Made by a program: the position numbers and the translations under genes. A DNA stretch of 64,000 nucleotides from positions 179,202-243,201 of the forward strand of contig LUCM01008707.1 of assembly GCA_008360955.1 (NCBI GenBank), read 5' to 3'. The notes below the pieces were generated by a model, which saw only the letters and a list, made by a program, of their open reading frames with translations, did not search any database and was not told the origin of the DNA. Positions within the stretch are counted from its first letter, which is position 1; the number at the start of each line of letters is the position of its first letter. This DNA is from Fasciolopsis buskii. Taxonomy: Eukaryota > Platyhelminthes > Trematoda > Plagiorchiida > Fasciolidae. Below, piece after piece: positions 10,794 through 22,034 of the stretch.

Positions 10794-11703
10794 GGCCAAC
10801 TAAACTGCTCCCTCAATCGTTTTGTCCAACGCTCCGGCTAAGGTTCTTGAGAGTGAATCAGTGAACCGTCAGATTCTTTGATCACCGCTTATAATTGGTT
10901 TTTCTTATTAGCCGGAACTCCTGGCTATGGTTGCAGCCTTCTTCGATTCCTCTCCATTCCCCTGTCTGTCAATGCTCGTGATCATTTCTCAGGCTGTTGG
11001 TCAATTGATGTCTGAATGGTTTGTGGGTCTCATTGTGTGCAGGATTTGGAGAGACGGACCTGTAGGCATCCAGCAGAGCAACTGATGGATATATCCATCG
11101 TTTTTGAGGTTCACGTTGTTTGAAAGCCTGCGCGGGAGTCGCTGTTGAATGCAAGACTTCTTCGGTCTTTTCCCATTGTTCAATTGGATCTCGGGTATTT
11201 TGTTGTGACGACGATCACATCGAAAGCTTTGATTGGAATTGAAGTCCGTGTTTGTCATCTAAAATGAGCTGTGTAGGGCGCGCAATTTCCCCTGTCGGTG
11301 TAACCACAGACCGGGTCTGACTAAAGACGAGCGACGACCCTGAGGTGAATCCATGAGTTTGGACCATAATGATCGATAATCATTTGGTCCACACCCTCGG
11401 TGGCAGTTGGTAATTTTTACATCCTGAGTCCATCGTCATGAATCATTTGGCGGCATCTGGTGAACCTATCTCCTCTCTGATGCCAACAGTTGGTGTTCTC
11501 CATAAACGGTCTGTGAGCGGAACTAACTTGGATGAGACTGTAAACAGTAGCATGGGCGGAAAATGAGCCTCGGATGTAACGTTCAGTCCCTGTTAAGTAG
11601 CCAAGTTGGGCGTTTTCAGCACCAGCAGCGAACACAAGGTTGATCGCGCACTCTAGTAATTGCGATATATCCTGCCAGAGCTCGACTGTTGCTTCACAGT
11701 AAG
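10794..11703 (-). mobile_element. Second half of a minus-strand RTE-like element (endonuclease end and linker)
   Basis: Read from high to low coordinates on the minus strand, 11743-11417 gives LVFAAGAENAQLGYLTG followed by SAHRPFMENTN, the C-terminal half of the RTE endonuclease. Then 11154-10969 gives QKRWIYPSVALLDAYRSV, the linker before the reverse transcriptase, and about 10930-10870 gives QEFRLIRKTN. The same linker occurs on the plus strand at 13300-13380 (QKRRT then ALLDAPRSVAP). Reading stops at 10794 where repeat copy A begins. The first half of this element lies at 15325-16460, so this piece is the other side of a nested insertion. Confidence 0.7.
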
Positions 11704-14700
11704 ACTGCGCCTTCACCTGGTGTAACGGCTTGCATGCCTCCATGACCTAATGAGTTCTACAGAATGACCTGTCTCAATCCTGCCTTGGAGGCCAATGGGT
11801 AGAGGCCTGACGGAGTAGTCTGCCGATCCCCTCGTATAGGGGTCGGTTTGAGCTGGGAGCCCAAACAGAAAATTGATTGATCCGAGTAGACGGGCTTCCA
11901 CAAAGCTAATCCCTACTCTATTGCGGGAAGGTTCCTGTTAAAACAAAAAAACTGGTTGACAATTCTAACTATCCTCCTGCTTAGCCGCTGGGCTCCCTAG
12001 CACTGTGTCCAAAAAACCTCAATGAGTACCACAAACAGTGAAATCCATACTACATCAGTCGTCGCGCAGGGTAGTCCGGACCTCCTTATCCATTACTTCG
12101 AACAGGGTAGGTAGTAGTATGCGCCTGCTGCGAGTTCTCTTGCTGGATTAACACCTCACTGTTTGAATCAAAGGCTCCAGTTAGGGTTCCCAAACAAACA
12201 CCCCTTCTGCGGTGTGGGCAGCTGCGAGGTACAGATAACTCGATTACCTCTAGCAGCGCTTCTGCAAGGAACCACTCTCATTTCCGTTATTCAGATGTAG
12301 GGATTACACAAGTTGCCACGGAGAACTGCAGCTCGACGGATTTATCTGATGGCAGCATTAGGGGGAGGAAAAAATGGTTCGAAGCATTACTTGGACAGAA
12401 GTGTTCACTTCACTTGGGCGCCTTCAATGTCCGTACTCTCACCTAAATAAGAGCACAAGCTGCCTTAGCTAGAACTTGAAACTTTCTAAATAGACGTATG
12501 TTGTGTCCACAAAACGAGCGTACAGAATCCCACTTCCGTGACGACTCTTCATAGCCCAGATGCAACCTTATTCTCTCGCTTCGTTCTTCGCCTATCGGGT
12601 GATCCGGCTTCGGGCGTTCGTGGTCAAGCTGGCTTTGAGATCGTTCTGAGTATGCGGGCCGAGTATGCAGTGTTCGACTAGATCCCAGTCAACAGCCGTT
12701 TGTGCGCATTTTGGTTGAAACTGTTCTGTACAATTCAATGTTTGTTCGTCGTATATGGATATGGGCCCACTGATTAGAACTCTCCTGAGACAAAAGACGA
12801 GTGCTACCAAGGGTTATATCGGTTACTGCGCAACGTGGGTTTCATCGAACGATTTTATTAGAGGCCGATTTTTGTCTCAGCAGATCGGACCGACAACGGT
12901 TTGTTTTGACCACTGGCTGTTTCTGGCGGACACAGATTTTTATCATAAAAAGCGACATCGGCTCTCGTGGTGCCCCATTCGCCTCCACAACGTTGGACTC
13001 AGATCGATCACTAGTGGCATGGATCAATTGAGGATTGCCGATCATTCTGTTCCACACCTGTGGACTCAGATCATGCTTTGGTCCGTGCTCGCTTCTGTTT
13101 GCGCCTAGTCCGTGGTCCTGCCGACACAAAAGTCTTATCCGGCATACGTGATTCTATGCAGTTACCGCCGACTACAATTCCAATCAGAACTCATTGTGGA
13201 TTTTTGTCTCAGCAAAATGCAAAGGATGAGAGCGAACACTGGGAAGAGATCAAAGATGCGCTGTACTCAGCGGCAATGGCCACCCAGGAAAGCTTGCCAC
13301 ATAAACCTCAGAAACGACGGACCTGCTCGACTTCAGCTGCACTGTTAGATGCTCCAAGATCCGTCGCCCCGGATGCAGCATAGTGTGTGGAGCTTAGATC
13401 CCTGAGACGTTAAATAGCCAGGAGTTTGAGAGATGACCGGAAGCAGTGGTTGGTCGTAAAGTGCAAGGAAGTGGCAAAGGCTGTGGTCATGGAAAGTAGT
13501 TGAAACCTATACCGGCTGATTAGAAATACTGGTCCACGAAAGCTAAGCGTAAGCGAAGTGATTAAGGAATCCAACGGCACACTGACTGATGCATCTCAGG
13601 AGTTTCGGCTGACACGTTGGAGGAGAACACTTTAGGGAGCTGTTTGGTTGATCCACAGTCACAGTGGGCCTACCCTTATGCCTCTAAGTGAACCAATGAG
13701 GTGGATACCAGCCCGCCACTGAAAATGAAGGTGATAAGGGGGCTAGGTTTACTTAAAAGGTATAAGGTACCTAGACCTGATGGACTGTGACCGTCCTTGC
13801 TCAAGGATGGGGGCGAATCGTTGATCCCAGGTGTTAACAAAACTACTGGGACCACCTTGGGAAAGGGAGGAGATTTCTAAGGACTGGTGGGAATTAGTGA
13901 TTGTGCTGGTTTACAAGGAAGGTGATAAATCCTAATGTGAAAACCACAGAGAAATTAGTTTAGTAAGCATCGCATCTAAGCTCTTTGGTGACATTATCCT
14001 CCGCCAAGTGTCTAGTACTCGCAAAAAGTGTATACATGAGAATCAAACGGGTTTCCGTCCCGTCTGGATTGCACTGACCTCATTTTTGCTTTGCCACAGA
14101 CCTTAGACGATAGGCACATGTTTCGCAGACCCACAATTTCTGTCTTTCTTGATTTGACAGCTGCATTCGACTCATCCGATCGTGCAGTTCTTTGGCGCTG
14201 CCTCTCATTGAAGGGTGTGCCGGAAAAATTCATTTCATCTATCCGGTCTCTATGCGAGCAGCCGAAGCCGAGTTCGCTCTTATGACAATGTTTCACCCGA
14301 ATCCACCACCAGAAGTGGTGTTCGTGAGGGTTGCCCTCTTCCAAATTCCCTTTTGAACTTTGTGGTTGAAATAGCCATAGAGATAGCCCTATCCTGTTGT
14401 GAGAATAGTGGCATTGGTATTTGCTTAGATGCGAAGCTGTCTGACCTGGCATGTGCGGACTATGCTGTGCTACTGAGTGAGGATCCAAGTAAGTAGCATA
14501 TTTTTCTCCATCGAACGGTAATCTAGATATGTTTGGGATGCACCTTGCACCTTCGAAGTGTAAAATGCTGTTGGACGACTGGATTGGCTCAAAGCCGAAC
14601 TTTATGCTCATAAAAGAGCAACAGATTGTTACTTGAGCAGTTGCATCTCACCTGATGGTTGTAGATCGGAAGAAGTGTCCTCACGCATACAAAAGGCCCG

Positions 14701-15320
14701 ACTGTCATTCACTAATTTGAGGCATATGTGGCGTCGGCGTGACATCCGATTATAGACCAAAGGTCGAGTATACACGGGAGCAGTGAGGTCAGTATTGCTC
14801 TGCGGCTCCGAAACATAACTGTTGGTAATAGAAGATATGCGAAGACTTTGGTGTTTGAACACCGTTGTCTCCGTAGTCTCGGTAGAATATGGTGGGAGAC
14901 TATTTTTTGAGTAACTGAGAAGTTAGGTGCAAGGTAGTGGGTCTTAGGGTTCAGTTTTTGCAATCAGAATGAGTTACAGTTGTTGGGGCATGCTTTGCGC
15001 ATGTCCACAGAACGCTTGCCTCGTTGTACGCTGTTCTTCAAGGCAGGTAATGGTTCGATTTGGTTGATCGATGACAAGGGTAGAAAGCATGAAATTTTTA
15101 ACCAGTGGACTGGCTAGTGTAGGTGCGGTTAGACTATCGAGTTGAGGTCCATGGGGTCCGCCGAAGCACTGGTTGGAAACAATAGTTGATGTGGTCCAGT
15201 TCTGCAATCATTGGCATTCTTACATTTCGGAATCCTTCTTCGCATATTTCTTCAACCTACTACTCTACAGTTGATCTTTCATTATTTAGCATTCTTTTTT
15301 CCATTTGACCCAATGATGCC
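11700..15320 (+). mobile_element. Near full-length but decayed RTE-like retrotransposon, inserted in an antisense relative
   Basis: The 5' UTR at 11700-12400 is homologous to 684-1310 and 17429-18000. The endonuclease starts near 12416 (LGAFNVRTLT) and its C-terminal half spans about 12755-13130 (RHRLSWCP, then SDHALVRARFCLRLV in another frame). A linker follows at 13130-13450, then reverse transcriptase at about 13560-14860 with PTISVFLDLTAAFDSSDR (14120-14175), RSGVREGCPLPNSLLNF (14313-14363) and a degenerate catalytic box Cys-Ala-Asp-Tyr (14452-14463). The C-terminus includes LLGHALRMSTERLPR (near 14980-15020) and a last WLETI-like segment near 15165. Many frameshifts and stops make it inactive. 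The 3' end is set by a short ATGATG at about 15313-15318. Both flanks are pieces of one minus-strand RTE. Confidence 0.75.
14012..14963 (+). pseudogene. Decayed RTE reverse transcriptase domain
   Basis: RT motifs appear in order but in different frames: ENQTGFRP (fingers), VFLDLTAAFDSSDRAVLWR (palm motif A with its Asp), VREGCPLPNSLLNF (motif B) and DLACADYAVLLSED (motif C). In motif C the usual Tyr-Ala-Asp-Asp is Cys-Ala-Asp-Tyr, so one catalytic aspartate is lost. A 199-codon ORF antisense to this region (14012-14611) is a shadow. The copy is part of the 11700-15320 element and is older, by divergence, than the copies at 18.2 and 30.8 kb. Confidence 0.75.
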
Positions 15321-15324
15321 GTAA

Positions 15325-16460
15325 AGTAGCAACTACAATCAGATTACGTTGGTGCAAGAATAATGGGTCTCAAAACTGAACTGAACTTTGTTGAGTTGCA
15401 ACTGGTAGTCGCATTCACTGATGCGACAGACTAAGATTACCTTCAGTGGACTGCTATTTAATCGTGTAGAACGGTTTAGTCGAACTGCACGAAAGCGACT
15501 GTTGACGTGAGTTCTATCCAACGGTGGGCACTTTTCTCCTGTGCTGTGAGCGTTGCCAGAGCCAATATACTCACCGTTTGGAAACGGATCATCTGACACG
15601 GCAAGGGTGAAATGGGCGAAGTAGGTTGTATCCGGGCGAGGAAGAGTGATTATGGAAGTGGGATCTTGAATGCACTTTTCTGAGGTGCAGCATACGTCTA
15701 TTTTAGAAGTTTAAGAAGTTCTAGCTCATGCAGCTTGTTGCGCTATATGATAGGGCTTGCGGACATGAAGGATAACCAAGTGAAGTGATCACTTAAGATT
15801 GACCGTTGCGTTCAAAGCATTTCTCCCCTTTCTACTGATGGTGACATCAGATAACTCTGTCGAGCTACAGTTTTCCGTGACTTTCTGCTTGGTCGCTGTC
15901 CCAAGTACGAGGGTTTGCAGGGTTCCCTGTAGAAAGGTCATTGGGCCTCCATTACTGAGCTGCTTCTCACACCGCAGTATGGGTTTTCCTTTGCTAACCC
16001 TAACCGCAGCGTTTGACTCCGAAGTCCGGTCCACGGGACAGTAGAACGTTAACCCAGCGCGGGAGATTCGAGCTGTAACATTCTAGCTACTCCACATCCT
16101 GTGCAGACTAGCGGGTAGCGCAGTTCTTATTATCCTTGGTCGATGTGGTAGGAAATTCGTTTTTTTGTAACTCAAGAAAATGGTCAACAGGTACTTTTGG
16201 GGACCTTAGACGCTAAGCAGGAGAACGATTGAGTTTCTCAACCAAAAGCTTTGGTTCTGATACGGAAATGAGTGGAAATTCATTTGGTTGAATCAGTTGT
16301 TCTTCCACGCCTATTTGAGTTGGAAGCTCAAATCAACCTCAACCTAGACGACCGGGACCGAATGACTTCTTCGTCAAGGCCCTACCCATTGACCTTGTGG
16401 ACATCATTGAATCTTCGGCTTGAGATCAGCGGTGCTGTATGGCCGTAGCTTTGGATATAG
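15325..16460 (-). mobile_element. First half of a minus-strand RTE-like element (5' UTR and endonuclease start)
   Basis: From 16460 downward the minus strand matches the RTE 5' UTR: the complement of AATGGGTAGAGGCC lies near 16380, and the complement of the AACCAAAGC block near 16245. At about 15770-15740 it enters the endonuclease start, and 15599-15339 encodes VSDDPFPNGEYIGSGNA followed by HVNSRFRAVRLNRS, the N-terminal half of the endonuclease. It ends where the plus-strand element (11700-15320) begins and appears to resume at 11703. Together with 10794-11703 it forms one interrupted copy. Confidence 0.7.
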
Positions 16461-16574
16461 TAGCTGCATAAACAATTTGCGCGTTATGAACTAATTATTT
16501 GTCATTGAATTATACATAAAAGCGTTTCAACCTCAGCAGTCTTCATTTGTAAGGTCACGGGTGTAAGGCGAGCG

Positions 16575-17008
16575 CACGTTTACCAAAGCATGTCTTGTTT
16601 TCCGTTTACCCCTTGGATTGGAAGAAGCCATCTGTAGGTTACCAGAATATATGGCAGTGTGGAATGAGGAAGTGTATTGTATGCCTGTATATGTCTCACA
16701 TTTTCTTTCTAGGGTCCTGAAGATCTGTCAACTAGCTTCTTGAGACACTGAAGGATATATTAGCGAACTCTGAACGATGGAGATTTTATTGTCACTTTCT
16801 GTCGAGTCGGAATCGCTGGAAACACGTTCGTTTGTGCAGTTAATTTGTGTATTGCGTGTGTTAGCTGCTGCAGCATTCTTTCCTTTTCCCAACTATGCCG
16901 GTGCACTCTGTGGACCTTGTATATTCATTTTTTTAATCCAACGAATGACCTGTTGAGAAAGACAGCGATCACTGATGCTTGCTGCGCTGTTTACGGCTAA
17001 ATAATAGG
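16575..17008 (+). mobile_element. 3'-end fragment of an RTE-like element
   Basis: From about 16585 the sequence parallels the last 150 codons of the RTE polyprotein: GLEEAICRLPEY aligns with the KKPSRGQQMTG region of the 30.8-kb copy, and GPEDLSTS with GPKDSSTC. The shared 3' UTR follows (GTTAGCTGCTGCAGCA near 16860, then the block ending in the TTTACGGCTAAATAATAGG remnant of the tail). The frame is broken and the copy is strongly 5'-truncated. Confidence 0.65.
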
Positions 17009-17200
17009 GTTCATTACGTTCCCTCCTGTGAGGTTTTCACAGTGCATAATTCAATAAAAATCATCCACGTAATGCGTTCCGAATTGTGAATCCGTCAGTA
17101 TTTCCACTATTTTTAACGCTGTATACAGAGCCCTATCAATCCTTTTTAAACATTTTCGTCCTATCAGTCACTTGATCATCAAATGTTTTTTTCTTTTCAG

Positions 17201-17240
17201 CATTCCAAAAGTTCTACTGCCTCCGGCTCTGGAAACGAAT
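17201..17240 (+). CDS. 40-nt micro-exon of the large split gene
   Basis: A strong acceptor (long T-rich tract, TTCTTTTCAG ending at 17200) and a consensus donor GTAAGTCGCC at 17241 frame exactly 40 nt. Entered in phase 0 after the exon ending at 4945, it reads HSKSSTASGSGNE and leaves one base. The next exon at 21059 needs exactly one base, so both junctions fit. The Ser/Gly composition matches the flanking exons. The exon lies between two blocks of transposon sequence, yet both splice sites are intact, which argues that it is functional. Confidence 0.8.
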
Positions 17241-17428
17241 GTAAGTCGCCGAACATAGGCTTATCATGCTATGCGCTCCGTGTTTATTCGTTTCATGCGG
17301 ATGTTAAACTCAATTTCATATAACAGTATATACTTTTGCCGCTTTTTTGTTTCAAGTCAGCCCTTCTATGGGAAATTGTACGCCAGTCAACATAAAACAA
17401 GCATATTCAGTATTACAAATTGAGTTGT

Positions 17429-19902
17429 CACAACGAGTCTGCACCTTGACGTGATGTAACGGCTTGCGTTCCTTTATCACCCAACGAGCTATACAGTCGA
17501 AGATAATCATGCCTGGAAGGTCAATGGGTAGAGGCCTGTCGAAGTAGTCTCCCGGTCCTCTAAGTCGGGGTTGGTCTGAGTTAGCAGCTCAGTCGGAAAA
17601 CCGAGTGGAAGAATAATTAATCCAAGTAGATGGGCTTCCACTCAGCTATCACCCGCTGCCTTGCGGCCAGGTACTTGTCAGAACCAAAGGCTTTGGTTAA
17701 CAACCTTTATCGTCCTTCTGCTTAATGGCTGGACTCCCTAGCAATACCCATCCATTACTCCCCAAGAGTTATACGCCTACAAGTAATTCCGTACTGCATC
17801 GGTCGTCGCGCAGGATAATCAGGACCGCACTGCCCATTGCATTGAGCGGGATGGGTATTGATAAGTAGGCTACTGCTCAGAGTTCCCTCTATTTTATTCA
17901 GTCTCTTATCTCTCTCTAACTAAATTTCTTCGCATTTAGTGCCTACCCATAGTATCCCCACTGATATCATGCCCGATACTCGCAACGGTTCGTTGTCAAG
18001 TAGTGTAGTAGGTGGTTTTCAATCCGCTGGCTCACATTTTCTCAAGCGTCGTCAGTTTCTGAATATCGGTTCCTTCAATGTGCGCACTTTAATGCAGACT
18101 GGCCAACAGGCGTGTTTGGCTCCGACAGTGGACTCACTTGATCCCCCAACGTAAGTGAAAGTGCAGTCGAGTATTCAGCTTCTAAAGAGGGGAAAAGCTG
18201 CCGGCCCCGACGACCTTCCTCTAGTTCTTTTCAAATTGGGTGGGGAAGCTCTGCTGAAATCATTTACCTCCTTGCTTTATGATATTTGGAACAAGGAGCG
18301 TATTCCGTTATCGTGGGGTGATTCACTGATTGCACCCATCTCAAGAAGAGCACACGGAGTGACTGCAACAATCATCGTGGGATTAGTTTAATTCCGATAG
18401 CTACTAAGTTGTTAGCTTCTGTAATGCTGCGCGGTTTGAGTCCGGTTCAAGAGGGTAAGATCCGCGAACAACAGGCTGGATTTCGGCCAGGTCGAACGTA
18501 CATCGACCAGATATTCACTCTCCGACATATTCGAAACGCGTCACACACACCGGTGTCCTATGATCGTAGTCTTTCTGGACTTGAAAGGTGCTTTCCGCTC
18601 CGTGGATCGACCAGCACTATTCAGTGCGCTCCACTGTATGGGTATGTCAGCGAAGTTCGTAAACCTGTTGCGAGCATTGTACTCGCATACCCATGGTCGC
18701 GTTAAGGTACACGGTGAACTGTCACGTTCATTCGAAACGACTAGTGGCGTTCGACAGGGGTGTCCCATCTCTTCACTCTTGTTCAATTTCGTCATGGACG
18801 AGGTGATGGCAGATGCTTTAGGAGGTCTCCAAGATGTAGGAGTGGAACTGGGAAGTGGAGGGAAGCTATGCGACCTAGATTACACAGACAACGTCGTGTG
18901 CCTGTTCGAGTCTGCGGACCATGCACAACGGGCACTAGATCGACTGTCGAGATCGGTTGCTCGGTTTGTCATTTGCTTTGCACCTTCAGAGTGCAAATTG
19001 CTGTTGCAGGACTGGACGACAGCAGTGCCGAACTGGATACTGGATGGAGAGGAACTAACGACTGTGTACCGTTCCACCTACCTTGGTAGCCTTGTGTCTA
19101 ACGATGGTAGCTCGGCAGTGGAGGTAAAGATGCGTATATTGAATTTTCGAGCAGATTACGCTGGACTGAATCACTTGTGGCGTCGGCCTGATATTTCACT
19201 GAAGTTGAAAGGTCGTGTGTACTGTGCTGCAGTGCGTTCAGTTCTGTTGTACGGTTGCGACACTGGCGTATGCTTGTGGAGAGTTTTTTGTCGGTTAGAT
19301 ATTTCCGAACACTGATATCTACGTACTATGGCTAGGATTGGATGGAGTAATTTAGAGTTGAGGAATCTAGTGTTTGGTACAGGTTCTGAGAATACCTTTT
19401 CTCAGCGTAAGAAACTTAGACTACGCCGGCTCGGTCACGTGTTGCGTATGGCGGACACTCGTCTACCATATCATGCCCTCTTTTGCGTTGCCCTCACGGA
19501 GGGGAATAATCCATATGGAGGCCAACATATGACGTGGCAACGTGGATTTAGAAAATGTACAGCGAATATGGGTGAAGCAGGTATCTCACGTCCTATTGGT
19601 TGGGGTCCGAAGGACTTGTTGACTAGTTGGCTTGATACCTTGAAGGATATGGCACTGAACCGTGAACAGTGGCGGTCGTGTTGTCATTTTCTTTGGAATT
19701 GGAATGATTGAAGATTGACTTATTATAGTTTGATTGTTTTCTGTCTATTGGTTACAGCAGCATCTTATCTCTTCCCGCATGTGTAGATGCACTCCCTGCT
19801 CTGTTTGGATATTCACAGTTTTCATAGACAAGTAACTCTGGGGATACGCGGCGGTCCGTAAGGCTTGTCATTCTGCCTAAAGCTGAACGATGATCATGTT
19901 GA
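17429..19902 (+). mobile_element. RTE-like retrotransposon copy with internal deletion and mosaic divergence
   Basis: The 5' UTR starts at CACAACGAG (17429). The endonuclease start at about 18020-18110 reads RRQFLNIGSFNVRTL. Near 18141-18150 the frame jumps from DSL directly to PPT and VQSSIQLLKRGKAAGPDD, the start of the reverse transcriptase, so most of the endonuclease is missing. RT continues with QAGFRPGRTYIDQIF (18469-18513), VVFLDLKGAFRSVDR and VRQGCPISSLLFNF. Motif C is Tyr-Thr-Asp-Asn at 18881-18892. A small deletion near 19260 breaks the frame before the C-terminal part at 19328-19711. The 3' UTR ends near ACGATGATCATG. It lies between the micro-exon and exon 21059. Confidence 0.8.
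18560..19315 (+). pseudogene. RTE reverse transcriptase palm and thumb region, catalytic motif YTDN
   Basis: A 251-codon frame carries VVFLDLKGAFRSVDRPAL (motif A), SGVRQGCPISSLLFNFVMDE (motif B) and DLDYTDNVVCLFES (motif C), followed by ADYAGLNHLWRRPDIS and VRSVLLYGCD. In active enzymes of this family motif C is Tyr/Phe-Ala-Asp-Asp; here Ala is Thr and the second Asp is Asn, both explainable by G-to-A changes. The same two changes occur at 31054-31065. Loss of a metal-binding Asp should abolish polymerisation. The frame is broken near 19260 and upstream of 18560. Confidence 0.8.
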
Positions 19903-21058
19903 CGATCAAAAAATGAGAGTGTTTTCTGCTGCGGTAACGTCTTTATTGATACATCGATTTGTTTTCAATTGAAAAGCTAGTCCTCTGCCTATCTCACGCG
20001 AAATTTCTGTTTGACTAGAGTCCGGCCTTTCTGTTTTGTAGACCAGATAAAACGTTCCGTAATTAATGTATGATAGGTCTAAAAAGAACTACGAAGTCAG
20101 TCACTAGCCACAATCCGATTTCAGGTGTGATGACAAAGTTACCATGGAGTGGATGCATGCTTGCCAGACGCTTTTCTTCCACTAACGGTTTTTAATGGGT
20201 CCTTCGACGATATCGGAGGTCGTCCAATGCCTGAAGACAGGGTGGCCCTACCTTATCAAAAGACCATTTTCCTTGGAACTGTCAGTCTGTAAATTGGCTG
20301 CTGCATTCATGGCTAGTGCGCACACCAACCCGCTTCACACATGGCCTGCTCTTCTTTCACGTTGTATTGCCTATGAAAAATAACTGATGTTTATTACTTC
20401 TGTGACAGGCGCCCAAAGTACGACAGTTAGGTGTTTATATAGGGGTTTATCTACCCTCAGTATGGTTTAACAATTTCCAAGCAATCATGTTACTTCTTGA
20501 GTTTTTCAGTCAAACCAGATTTGTATAAAATTAATCTTACTCACACGGGAACTCTAAGTAAACGTGAGTCACACTCTTGTCTCAACTTTCACATGTCCTA
20601 ATCCTTAGTTTATTTTATCGTTGCTAGTTCAGCATCGTTTTGGGCAATTTCCTCTGTTGTTTATTGGCTATCATTTTAAAATTCATTACTAAAAGGAATC
20701 CAACCAAGATTCATGACCGTTGAGTAAAACCAAGACAGTACGGGTTTTCGCTAGAGGAGATTTACTGCGTAAGTGAATCTCAAAGAAGTTGACGAGGAGA
20801 ATAAGTATGACAGTCAAAGGTCGGAGCAGTGCACTTAAGTCGCTGGCTTAGCGAACTGCACCAGGGCGTATATAAAAACGAATCGATGAGCATGAGTTAT
20901 GGAAATGAATTAGAAAAAAATACTCATCAACCTTGTAAAAAGCCTTAATGTTTGTAAGCCTCAATCTGAAATTGAGTAATCTCGCTAGTTCCTTCCAGTC
21001 TTTTGTCTGATTATGACAGCTCAGTTTTTTTCACCTGAACAACCCATTCATTTTTCAG
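19903..21058 (+). other. Intronic sequence before exon 21059
   Basis: Nothing is recognised. A 46-codon in-frame extension of the next exon (21013-21058) is open but lies upstream of the TTTTTCAG acceptor. Confidence 0.5.
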
Positions 21059-22034
21059 TATCTGTTCTCGATTCGGGTGTTACACAAAATCATCAGCCAT
21101 CAGAAGAGCGCTCGTGTCCGGTTGTCGTATTACATGGTCCTTCAAAAGCAGCTCCCTGTCATCAGTTCAGTGTGGCAGCGTTGACAGACGAACCAGTCCG
21201 ATCTTCCCCCAACCGACACAGCCCGGTAGAATCAAGCTCTAGTCCAGCGAAATCAATTTCACGGTCTAGTGTCCGACGGTCGGCTCAATATCGGACACGA
21301 AATGGAACTCGTACGTCAGTACTGCATAGTCCATTGCCGTCAGCTGAAGAAACACCGCACGCGAATTCCTTTTCTCCGACATTTTTGCCTACCGCACCGC
21401 GTAGCGGTTCCAATTCTCCGTTCTCGCAAACACAACCGCCTACATTTCAAACACAACACATGCGAGATAAGTTGCCCAATCCGCCGATACATCCCGACAG
21501 GCAAAATACACCAATCGCCAACGGATTATCTCACGATCATTCGGGTTCTTTAAGGACAGTAGGGACACACCAACGCACCGAAAGACTTCCTACGTTCTCT
21601 GGACCTTCCAAGCTTCCTTCGCCGACTTTACCTAGTCTATCCATGGGAAAACCATCCGCTGGATTTGCTGTTAACCCGGAATCATCAAAATTACACAGAC
21701 CGCTACCAACCACGCCTACTCCCTCCCAACAGCGGCCTGTACCGCCGAGCAACGTTATCGGCAGCAGTAATATCGGTAGTGGGACGACTACATCTCATGT
21801 TCCCGTTCCTGATTCTCGTTTACTGCAACAGATGCTCGGGGTCGATCTGACTATGGCAACACAGTTGCTCAAGGATCCTCGATTCAGGGACTTGTATTCT
21901 TTAACAATGGCTAATCTGACCTCGAACGAGAAAAAGTCCAATGTTGGTGTCTCACCCACTGGAAGCATCTCAAACAGTAAACCAAGCCCAGCAGGAATTC
22001 GTGTTAGTGAATACGATATGCCAATTAGCGTAGC
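21059..22034 (+). CDS. Main exon (976 nt) of the large Ser/Pro-rich protein
   Basis: The acceptor CATTTTTCAG ends at 21058 and the donor GTAAGT starts at 22035. The exon enters needing one base (supplied by the micro-exon) and leaves two. The protein is long, disordered and Ser/Pro/Thr/Gln-rich with basic SRSSVRRSAQYRTRNGTR, then SPTLPSLSMGK and TTPTPSQQRPVPPSN. Near its end an ordered-looking patch, RLLQQMLGVDLTMATQLL then DPRFRDLYSLTMANL, breaks the low complexity and resembles later aromatic patches in the same protein. No catalytic domain, signal peptide or membrane segment is present. It is probably nuclear or cytoplasmic; the family is unknown. Confidence 0.85.

Noticed and set aside
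14012..14611. 199-codon minus-strand ORF
   Set aside because: It is the antisense shadow of the decayed RTE reverse transcriptase and shows no domain of its own.
18541..18795. Minus-strand and alternative-frame ORFs over the RTE reverse transcriptase (also 30933-31277, 31053-31250)
   Set aside because: They are frame shadows of the RTE coding region and repeat in both copies for that reason.
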